This document shows positions 53,701-64,000 of a DNA stretch of 64,000 nucleotides, one piece after another; positions within the stretch are counted from its first letter, which is position 1; each line of letters opens with the position of its first letter. The DNA lies in contig CAVWRJ010000013.1 of the NCBI GenBank assembly GCA_963757335.1, positions 124,001-188,000 on the forward strand, written 5' to 3'. The notes beneath the pieces are model-generated. The model saw nothing but the letters and a program-made list of their open reading frames with translations. It was not told the origin of the DNA and made no database searches. A program made the translations under genes and the position numbers. This stretch comes from DASQPA01 sp963757335. GTDB taxonomy: Bacteria; Acidobacteriota; Thermoanaerobaculia; Multivoradales; UBA5704.

Positions 53701-53775
53701 TGCCTGACCCTGACCTCCGGCGTCTATGACCTCAAGGGCCGGAACCTCCAGGTCTTCCGCCGGCACGTCGAGTAG
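50737..53775 (+). CDS. Large exported pentaheme cytochrome with C-terminal Ig-like domains
   Basis: ATG 50737 was chosen over TTG 50713 because of GGGGAA just upstream. One N-terminal hydrophobic helix (LLNTLIALASVGGLITLAYG) is followed by five heme motifs in the first ~400 residues: CATCH, CAQCH, CAACH, CSACH and CQTCH. His-rich stretches such as YFSHHFVGGNAY could give distal ligands. The middle has a beta-rich region (APLHVTVTNSGSGHDFPSGF), and the C-terminal third has SbsA-like Ig modules (DRTPPAVHTYPAPGAADVYQ, AFFSEPVAGVDVESFTL). An outer-surface electron-transfer role linked to the divergent act operon is plausible. Confidence 0.82.
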   Translation: MWPSAPNRLLNTLIALASVGGLITLAYGAARPEDELPNRIPRAAPYVTAEAENVPPPFEHYWKEGHNPGKCATCHGRIFSEWNGSMMSSAWRDPGWRGAFLLVARQTSTAGNCDLPSPPDGSERARLNPFANADCSATFDIGTAQHLTSRSGSLLDGFCAQCHMPTNYVDNVMLSGVSTDPGSGLEHGRLDPKFNPTSDNGTGLAFATLESQIRNTDTGKRGIFCAACHTMADTREMPFGNYRKSDQPYRPVDGTDRTRPPVPESPNLGYAVGAGSYRLSPRAIGASLFLGPLSAAPRGQRVDPYLSGVFSKEVPYQQGAFAGHKGAYQVLHERAELCSACHDVTNPLTIKNKLGKWVGGFPIERTYTEWSASRYADRPGNRNFDPRFKRDCQTCHMQQDFGQPGTAQTLYQDGKPLAPLSGSPRDNGPVRPQYFSHHFVGGNAYVDRMIGADVDEYGSPESYPQLSIFSYTSADPKSVYNNAYFTNVSARGPMTQHSRLAWDRLRNVVDLEVQGPAAAAAGTRAPLHVTVTNSGSGHDFPSGFPEGRTAWVAVRAFDLATGAELPIYDSFWKRSSHGVGYLTRADQKDPSFPRCAEVLPAGSPDPYAVQFKAVASLGDGCPTLELAYATPLNLVVNTDGLPVDEHGKVIDRENPRGLPQYRDLDGDGDLFDDSYLSDTRLRPLPHPGATVRLDRYAVVIPAGTRGPVAVTAAVYYQSFEAIVAKKFLGNLADLDTDSLLEPCVLGGACDGRTPTVEPAVVEGAPPVPMEVRNWVIDIQGGALDRTPPAVHTYPAPGAADVYQDAVVKAFFSEPVAGVDVESFTLADETGARVPAFVDQIGDGTWALFPHRVFLAGGRTYTARLAAGICDFHHNCTREETAWTFTVAKERGQGSGDTSVPLGFMPPAATPEPSDAGPAVRAVSSVAANGGWSVTFTAPVMNVSDLTFQVTRGGCASSGAPVPGHLSADSRGERWAFEPTKRERPAGGYCLTLTSGVYDLKGRNLQVFRRHVE

Positions 53776-53817
53776 CAGGAGCTAAGCCAGCAACCAACGC
53801 CAGCACCAACAGAACTA

Positions 53818-53841
53818 CGGCCCTCGATTTCTCGAGGGCCG
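53818..53841. terminator. Bidirectional terminator between cytochrome gene and rRNA operon
   Basis: CGGCCCTCGA / TCGAGGGCCG form a perfect stem just beyond the 5S 3-prime end; it can end transcription from both sides. Confidence 0.7.
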
Positions 53842-53857
53842 CTCAAAAATTAGCTTC

Positions 53858-53971
53858 CTGGCAACGACCTACTCTCCCACACACTTGCGCATGCAGTACC
53901 ATCGGCGCTGAAGGGCTTAACTGCCGTGTTCGGAATGGGAACGGGTGTTTCCCCTTCGCCACAGCCACCAG
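53858..53971 (-). rRNA. rrf: 5S ribosomal RNA
   Basis: On the minus strand the segment starts with TGGTGGCTGTGGCGAAGGGG and ends in GAGTAGGTCGTTGCCAGG, canonical 5S ends. The borders are estimated to a few bases. Confidence 0.93.
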
Positions 53972-54055
53972 AAAACTTGACTTAAAAGAACCAATATCTT
54001 TTGCAACTTAAATCGGGTTAGTAACGATAGGATCCACCGGCTAAAGAATAAATTG

Positions 54056-57040
<2,985 letters not shown>

Positions 57041-57248
57041 CCAAACTTGAGTGTTCTTTATCCGGCGAATCCTATCGCTTCTAACCCGATTCAGTTGTCA
57101 ATGAACGCAAGTTCGTGGATCACTGGGATCCGCGCTTCCCATCGCCTCTTGGAGGAGCGACACGAAACGCGCATGCCAGGCATCTAGAACTAACAAAGAA
57201 CGATGTAACGGTCTTCCCACGAAGGACCGATCGGCTTGATCCACCTAG

Positions 57249-57321
57249 TGGAGCTGATCGGGTTCGAACCGACGACCTCCGCCTTGCAAGGGCGGCGCTC
57301 TCCCAACTGAGCTACAGCCCC
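57249..57321 (-). tRNA. tRNA-Ala (anticodon TGC)
   Basis: Acceptor GGGGCTG pairs with CAGCTCC, the D-loop is AGCTCAGTTGGGAGAGC, the anticodon loop is CTTGCAA and the T-arm is TCGGTTCGAACCCGA. The 3-prime CCA is not encoded (CTA follows the discriminator A). Confidence 0.95.
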
Positions 57322-57345
57322 GTCTTGCCAGAGCGCCCGGCGCGA

Positions 57346-57422
<77 letters not shown>

Positions 57423-57534
57423 AGAGCGGTGGTGCCAGTTCCCTGGAAACTAAATAGAGGAAAGAGATCAACGAATCGACCTTAGGTTGCCGGACATTCA
57501 TCCACCCGTAAAGGCTTCAGATGTTCCGAGCTCC

Positions 57535-59093
<1,559 letters not shown>

Positions 59094-59275
59094 GATCCTA
59101 TATCTGCCAGAGGACCGGCTAAGGCCCCTGACAGCTTTTTTTTATTCGGAAGTTTCCTGCTCGACTTCCTCTTCGACCGAGGCCGAAGCGAAGCGCGAGC
59201 GAGAAGTTCAGTCGTTGACTCTTCCTCTATTCAGTTTTCAAAGAACCGGCGCCCAACCCGTTAGGGCGAACGCTG

Positions 59276-59304
59276 ACTTTACGACGGCTTCGGGATCTTG
59301 TCAA
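59276..59304 (-). promoter_or_regulatory. rRNA promoter, proximal
   Basis: On the minus strand TTGACA (59299-59304), a 17-bp spacer and TAAAGT (59276-59281), about 185 bp ahead of 16S. The rest of 59094-59699 is rRNA leader without genes. Confidence 0.7.
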
Positions 59305-59651
59305 CCCCTTTTTTCGACCGTCGCTTCCAAAGAACTTTTGCTTCCGTGCTTCCGACAACCGTTCCGCAAGCCCTTTCGAGCTTCGGGAGGAGCGCCACTT
59401 GTCGAGGAACCTGCGTCAGCAGGAAGGCGGCTCCGATTTCTCAGAGCGCCGGAAGCTTGTCGCTACCCCTACAACCGAGCAGGACCAGGATTCATTCCAA
59501 CCCCGTTCCCGCTTCTCTTGTGTGCCCGCCTCGCAATCGGTCGGGTGAGGCGTTAACTCCCGCCTCTCCCTTCCCGCTTGCCGCGGCTGCCTTCAAAGAA
59601 TCCCCTGGTCCGATCCGGCGTTTGCCGCCGTTCCCGTGTCAGGGGAGGCGA

Positions 59652-59680
59652 AATATAGAGCCGCTCAGGTCCCGTGTCAA
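59652..59680 (-). promoter_or_regulatory. rRNA promoter, distal
   Basis: TTGACA (59675-59680), exact 17-bp spacer and TATATT (59652-59657) on the minus strand, starting 20 bp after the purN stop. A closer match to consensus than the proximal promoter. Confidence 0.72.
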
Positions 59681-59699
59681 CCCCCCACGCCAACTTTCT

Positions 59700-60350
59700 T
59701 CACTTTCCCGTCGCCGGGCTGCCCGTCCCACGGCCGAAGACCAGCCGCCTCCCCACCACCTCCCAGGGCTCGGTCAACAGGCGCTTCAGGGCGGCCGCGT
59801 AGGCCCGATGCTCCTCGGCGAGGATGCGCGCCCCCAGGGTCTCCGGGGTGTCGTCCTCCGCCACCTCGACGGTCCGCTGGGCGATGATGGGACCGCTGTC
59901 GAGCCCCTCGTCGACTAAGTGGACGGTGCAGCCGCTCACCTTGACCCCGTGCTCGATCGCCTGGCGCTGGGCGTCGCTGCCGGGGAAGGCGGGGAGGAGG
60001 CTCGGATGGATGTTGAGCACCCGCCGCGGGTAGGCGGCGAGGAAGGCCGGAGAGAGGAGGCGCATGTAGCCGGCGAGGCAGATCCACTCGACCCCGGCCT
60101 CGACCAGGGCGTAGAGGAGCCGCCGCTCGTGGCTCGATCGGTCGGGTTCGCCGCGATGGGAGATCGCCGCGGCCGGCAGGCCGAGCTCCTGGGCCTTCTT
60201 GAGCCCGGGGGCATCCGCCACGTTGCTCACCACAAGGGCGATCGCGGCCGGCAGCTCGCCGCGGCCGATGGCGGCGTGGAGGGCGAGGAAGTTGCTGCCC
60301 CGGCCGGAGAGGAGGATGCCGAGCCTGGCCGGGCTCACCGGATCGGGCAT
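59700..60350 (-). CDS. purN: Phosphoribosylglycinamide formyltransferase
   Basis: The start at 60350 gives MPDPVSPARLGILLSGRGSN with the family N-terminal ILLSGRGSNF. The catalytic blocks are LAGYMRLLSPAFL, VLNIHPSLLPAFPGSDAQ (Asn, His) and VHLVDEGLDSGPII (Asp). The ~216 residues are standard. It transfers formyl from 10-formyl-THF to GAR in purine synthesis, 7 bp after purM. Longer upstream starts read through the purM tail repeat and are unlikely. Confidence 0.92.
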   Translation of the reverse strand: MPDPVSPARLGILLSGRGSNFLALHAAIGRGELPAAIALVVSNVADAPGLKKAQELGLPAAAISHRGEPDRSSHERRLLYALVEAGVEWICLAGYMRLLSPAFLAAYPRRVLNIHPSLLPAFPGSDAQRQAIEHGVKVSGCTVHLVDEGLDSGPIIAQRTVEVAEDDTPETLGARILAEEHRAYAAALKRLLTEPWEVVGRRLVFGRGTGSPATGK

Positions 60351-60357
60351 GGGGAGG

Positions 60358-61502
60358 TCAGGCCGCCGGGCCCGGTTCCTCGCCGGTATCGGCGGCATCG
60401 CCGGCATTGCCGGCATCGGCGGCATCGACGACATCGGTCCCAAGATCGTAGGCGACGCCAGCACTGCCCTTCTGGACGCTGCCGAGGATGGCGGCGCGCT
60501 GTTTTCCCTTGCGCAGGATTCCGAGGATCTCGGCGAGCCCCTTGGGGTCGACCGCCGCCACCATCCCGATCCCCATGTTGAAGACGCGGAACATCTCCTC
60601 GACCTCGACCTCCCCCTTCTCCTGGAGGAAGTGGAAGAGCTCGGGGATCTCCCAGCTCCCCACCCGGATCAAAGCATGGGTCTTCTCGGGCAGGATGCGG
60701 GGCAGGTTGTCGGTCAGGCCGCCGCCCGTGATGTGGGCGAGCCCGTGGAGGGCGGGGTGACCGAGGAGGGGCGCCAGGGCTTCCAAATAGGAGAGGTGAG
60801 GGGCGAGCAGGGCCTCGCCCACGGTCGGCGCGCTTCTTCTTCCCGGTCTCCCAGGGCGCGCGGTCGGCGACGCTTGAGCCCCAGGCGGTCGAAGAGGATA
60901 CGCCGGGCGAGGGAGTAGCCGTTGGTGTGCAGGCCGGCCGACGGCAGGCCCACGAGGACGTCGCCGGCCGCGACCCGCGAGCCGTCGAGGAGCTTCGGCC
61001 GGTCGACCATGCCGACGATGAAGCCCACGAGCTCATAGTCGCCGGGCTGGTAGAAGCCCGGCATCTCCGCCGTCTCGCCGCCCAAAAGGGCGCAGCCGTT
61101 CGCCTTGCAGCCGTCGGCCACCCCGCGCACCAGCTCGACCATCTTCGCCGGTTCGAGGACGCCCGCGCCCACATAGTCGAGAAAGAAGAGCGGCCGGGCG
61201 CCCTGGACGAGGATGTCGTTGACGCAGTGGTTGACGAGGTCGCGGCCGACGGTCGAGTAGTCGCCAGCGAGCTTCGCCACGGCGAGCTTGGTCCCCACCC
61301 CGTCGGCCGAGGCGACGAGCACCGGCTCGGTCATCCCCGAAAGGTCGGGCCTAAAGAGGCCGCCGAAGCTGCCGATGTCCCCGAGAACCCCCCTGGTGAA
61401 GGTCGCCCTGGCGAGCTTCTTCACCTGGGCGAGCCCCTTCTCCTGGGCATCGATGTCGACCCCGGCTTGGGCGTAGGCGCTGGGCTTGATGGGCGAGGAC
61501 AT
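60358..61502 (-). CDS. purM: Phosphoribosylformylglycinamidine cyclo-ligase, frame broken
   Basis: The N-terminus from 61502 (MSSPIKPSAYAQAGVDIDAQ) and the blocks VLVASADGVGTKLAVAKLAG, HCVNDILVQGARPLFFLDYV and LLGGETAEMPGFYQPGDYEL are clear PurM. After LFDRLGLK the frame is lost; VADRAPWETGKK is in a second frame and VGEALLAPHLSYLEALAPLL to the end in a third, so two indels lie between about 60825 and 60885. The C-terminal tail (DAADAGNAGDAADTG) is a 9-bp repeat tract. The enzyme is essential for purine synthesis, so assembly errors are likely. Confidence 0.9.
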
Positions 61503-61648
61503 GGATCGCGACTCCAAAGTCAGACCTGTGACTCTATAACAGCAGCCGCCGGTGGCTGGCACTCCGCGCCCCTCCTCGGCGAGGCCCCCGTGCTACCATA
61601 CGCCCCGCCTGAAACACCCGATCCCCAGGCACTCTCTCCGGGGCCCCT

Positions 61649-61948
61649 ATGTCGAACGACGCGCTGCTCTTCGCACTCTATGTCTTCGTCCTGGCCGGCT
61701 TTCTCGGCTACCAGGTGATCTCGAAGGTCCCGCCGCTCCTCCATACGCCCCTGATGTCGGGGACGAACGCGATCTCGGGCATCTCGCTCGTCGGCTCGCT
61801 CGTCGCCGCCGGGGCGCACTACGGGTTCCTCTCGAACGTCCTGGGCTTCGTCGCGGTCATCGCCGCCACCATCAACACGGTGGGCGGCTTCCTGATCACC
61901 GACCGCATGCTGCGCATGTTCCGCCGGCGCCCGACCGACAAGCCATGA
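61649..61948 (+). CDS. pntAB: NAD(P) transhydrogenase alpha-2 subunit (PntAB-type membrane subunit)
   Basis: The 99-residue protein has three transmembrane helices and the family blocks LYVFVLAGFLGYQVISKVPP, LLHTPLMSGTNAISGISLVG and GFVAVIAATINTVGGFLIT. Its stop overlaps pntB ATG by 4 bp. The NAD-binding alpha-1 subunit gene is not upstream, where purM lies divergently. Confidence 0.92.
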   Translation: MSNDALLFALYVFVLAGFLGYQVISKVPPLLHTPLMSGTNAISGISLVGSLVAAGAHYGFLSNVLGFVAVIAATINTVGGFLITDRMLRMFRRRPTDKP

Positions 61949-63339
61949 TCCAGTCCTACATCCCCCTCGCCTATCTCATCGCCTCGGTCTGCTTCATCCT
62001 GACCCTCCAGGGGCTCTCCTCGCCCAAGCACGCCCGGGCCGGCAACGCCCTGGGCTCGGTCGGCATGCTGATCGCCGTCGTCGGCACTCTCCTCTTGAAG
62101 GACATCGAGAGCTTCCGGTTCATCGTGCCGGGTCTCATCATCGGCTCGCTCATCGGCGCCGCCATGTCGATCTGGATTCCGATGACCAAGATGCCGGAGC
62201 GGATCGCGCTCTCGCACTCCTTCGGCGGTCTGGCGGCGGCGCTCGTCGGGGTCGTCGAGTACATCCACCTCGGTGGCGCCTACTTGACCGGCCACCGCTT
62301 CATCATGGGGGCGCTGGCGCTCGAGGTCTTCCTCGGCTTCCTCACCTTCACCGGCAGCATCATGGCGTTCGGCAAGCTCCAGGGCCTGATCACCGGCAGG
62401 CCGGTCACCTGGAAGGGCCAGAACGGCACCAACATCACGATGTTCCTGGGCGCCCTGGTCCTCCTCGTCTTCGTCGTCCAGGACCCCACCCGAGCGTTCG
62501 TCTTCTACCTCATGGGGGCGCTCGGGCTCGCGGTCGGCATCCTCGCCGTGCTGCCGATCGGCGGCGCCGACATGCCGGTCGTCATCTCGCTCCTGAACTC
62601 CTACGCCGGCCTCGCCTCGGCGTCGACCGGCTTCGCTCTCGGCAACCCCGTCCTCATCATCGCCGGGGCGCTCGACGGCACCTCCGGGTTCCTCCTCTCG
62701 ATGAAGATGAGCCAGGCGATGAACCGCTCGTTCGCCAACGTCCTCTTCGGCGCCTTCGGCACCGGCGACAGCTCGGCTGCCGCCGCCGGGGGCGCGTCGG
62801 CCGGCGGCGCCGCCTACAACCTGGCGACGGTCGACGACGCGGCGGGGGTGCTCGACGCGGCGCAGTCGCTGATCATCGTCCCGGGCTATGGCATGGCGGT
62901 CTCCCAGGCCCAGCACGCGACCCGCGAGCTCGCCCAGATGCTCGAAGGCAAGGGGGCGACGGTCAAGTACGCCGTCCACCCGGTCGCCGGCCGCATGCCC
63001 GGGCACATGAACGTCCTCTTGGCCGAAGCGAACGTCCCCTACGACCAGATCTTCGACCTCGACGACATCAACGACGAGTTCGCGCGGACCGACGCCGTCC
63101 TCGTCGTCGGCGCCAACGACGTCGTCAACCCAGCGGCCAAGGACAACCCGGGGAGCCCGATCTACGGCATGCCGGTGTTCAACGTCGAGCAGGCGCGGGC
63201 GGTCATCGTCTTGAAGCGCAGCGTCAGCACCGGCTTCGCGGGGATCGAGAACGAGCTCTTCGTCCGCCCCAACACCATGATGGTCCTGGGCGACGCCAAG
63301 AAGACGCTCCGCGAGTTCACGACGGCGCTCAAGGGTTAG
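61945..63339 (+). CDS. pntB: NAD(P) transhydrogenase subunit beta
   Basis: The 464-residue protein has about eight to nine transmembrane helices, a VISLLNSYAGLASASTGFAL block and the C-terminal NADP-binding domain III (IIVPGYGMAVSQAQHATREL, VHPVAGRMPGHMNVLLAEAN, VVGANDVVNPAAKDNPGSPI, VFNVEQARAVIVLKRS). It couples proton entry to NADPH formation. Confidence 0.95.
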   Translation: MIQSYIPLAYLIASVCFILTLQGLSSPKHARAGNALGSVGMLIAVVGTLLLKDIESFRFIVPGLIIGSLIGAAMSIWIPMTKMPERIALSHSFGGLAAALVGVVEYIHLGGAYLTGHRFIMGALALEVFLGFLTFTGSIMAFGKLQGLITGRPVTWKGQNGTNITMFLGALVLLVFVVQDPTRAFVFYLMGALGLAVGILAVLPIGGADMPVVISLLNSYAGLASASTGFALGNPVLIIAGALDGTSGFLLSMKMSQAMNRSFANVLFGAFGTGDSSAAAAGGASAGGAAYNLATVDDAAGVLDAAQSLIIVPGYGMAVSQAQHATRELAQMLEGKGATVKYAVHPVAGRMPGHMNVLLAEANVPYDQIFDLDDINDEFARTDAVLVVGANDVVNPAAKDNPGSPIYGMPVFNVEQARAVIVLKRSVSTGFAGIENELFVRPNTMMVLGDAKKTLREFTTALKG

Positions 63340-63348
63340 GGGAGACGG

Positions 63349-64000
63349 TTGCCGGCGGCTCCCCCAGACCTCGGCACGCAACTCCCCGCCTGGAGCGCCC
63401 TGCCGTTCCTCGGCATCCTCCTCTCGATCGCCCTCTTCCCCTGGGTCGCCCCGAGGGTCTGGCACCACCACTACCCGAAGGTCGCCCTGCTCTGGGGTCT
63501 GCTCCTCGCCGGCCCCTTCCTCTGGGTCTTCCGCGGTGCCGCGGCGCACGAGCTGCTGCACACGGGGGTCGCCGAGTACCTACCCTTCGTCGTTCTCCTC
63601 TCGGCTCTCTTCACGATCGGCGGCGGCATCCACCTCAAGGGGCGCCTCCCCGGGACCCCCCTCTCGAACGCCGGACTCCTCGCCCTCGGCACTCTTCTCG
63701 CCTCGCTCCTCGGCACGACCGGGGCCGCCATGATCCTCGTCCGGCCGCTCCTGGCCGCCAACGCCGGGCGCCGATATCGCGCTCACACGGTCATCTTCTT
63801 CATCTTCCTGGTCGGGAACCTCGGCGGGGCGCTCACCCCACTGGGCGATCCGCCGCTCTTCCTCGGCTTCCTTACCGGGGTGCCCTTCTTCTGGACCCTC
63901 TCGCTCGCTCCCGAGATGCTCTTCGTGGCCAGCCTCGTCCTCCTCGTCTACTTCGGCCTCGACAGCCTGCTCTTCCGGCGCGAGGCGGCGGCGGTCCGGC
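63349..64000 (+). CDS. NhaD-like sodium/proton antiporter (3-prime truncated by window)
   Basis: TTG 63349 follows GGGGAGACGG, 9 bp after pntB. The visible 217 residues show repeated hydrophobic helices with LFTIGGGIHLKGRLPGTPLS, GTTGAAMILVRPLL and VGNLGGALTPLGDPPLFLGF, the ion-transporter superfamily blocks of NhaD/citrate-transporter-like antiporters. It lies directly behind the proton-coupled transhydrogenase. The C-terminus lies outside the window. Confidence 0.85.
   Translation, partial: MPAAPPDLGTQLPAWSALPFLGILLSIALFPWVAPRVWHHHYPKVALLWGLLLAGPFLWVFRGAAAHELLHTGVAEYLPFVVLLSALFTIGGGIHLKGRLPGTPLSNAGLLALGTLLASLLGTTGAAMILVRPLLAANAGRRYRAHTVIFFIFLVGNLGGALTPLGDPPLFLGFLTGVPFFWTLSLAPEMLFVASLVLLVYFGLDSLLFRREAAAVR

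Overview
This is a GC-rich bacterial window. An Alternative Complex III operon, VPS10/BNR-type repeat hydrolases, a DUF6600 surface protein, an ECF sigma/anti-sigma pair, small XRE regulators and a class I lanthipeptide-type leader together suggest Acidobacteriota, perhaps Thermoanaerobaculia-like. This is inference from gene content; the 16S gene at 57537-59093 would settle it.

Layout. 1-6.6 kb: end of a secreted sialidase-like repeat protein, a Cys-rich exported miniprotein, XRE regulators with a small exported peptide, then two non-coding repeat regions. 6.7-16.5 kb: hybrid histidine kinase, large BNR-repeat exoprotein, quinone-oxidoreductase-like protein, HIT protein, methyltransferase and sulfatase. 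17.1-24.5 kb: one tightly packed plus-strand run of a KamA-type radical SAM aminomutase, two ATP-grasp ligases (the second fused to a GNAT acetyltransferase), tryptophan dioxygenase, kynureninase and an aryl-CoA ligase. 24.5-26.5 kb: accessory block with a ParDE toxin-antitoxin pair, an orphan lanthipeptide-like precursor with a near-ideal promoter, and a 42-bp tandem array. 27.1-33.2 kb (minus): an operon of an OYE-type flavoenzyme, an FAD monooxygenase and a VOC dioxygenase, which with the plus-strand genes fits tryptophan to kynurenine to anthranilate to anthraniloyl-CoA breakdown. It is interrupted by an AT-rich 785-residue gene of foreign look. 34-41.4 kb: DUF6600 protein, TMEM175-like channel, BrnT-like toxin pair, Tex, and a sigma/anti-sigma/PDZ stress cassette. 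41.5-53.8 kb: ACIII operon (actA-F) with an upstream NarI-like subunit and diheme cytochrome, and a divergent pentaheme cytochrome. 53.8-59.7 kb: rRNA operon (16S-Ile-Ala-23S-5S, minus) with two promoters. 59.7-64 kb: purM-purN, transhydrogenase subunits and a Na+/H+ antiporter cut by the window end.

Most striking: two accessory modules in the tryptophan/anthranilate genes each sit between imperfect direct repeats of a host gene's 3-prime end. One is the 785-residue candidate nuclease/PIN protein (191-bp repeats at 28047-28237 and 30612-30802); the other is parDE (48-bp repeats at 24414-24461 and 25246-25293). All six mismatches fall at synonymous codon positions, which points to DNA taken from a relative rather than local copying.

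Many core genes (purM, tex, actB, kynU, the CoA ligase) are broken by one or two frameshifts. The clean protein signal on both sides of each break suggests assembly indels rather than gene decay.
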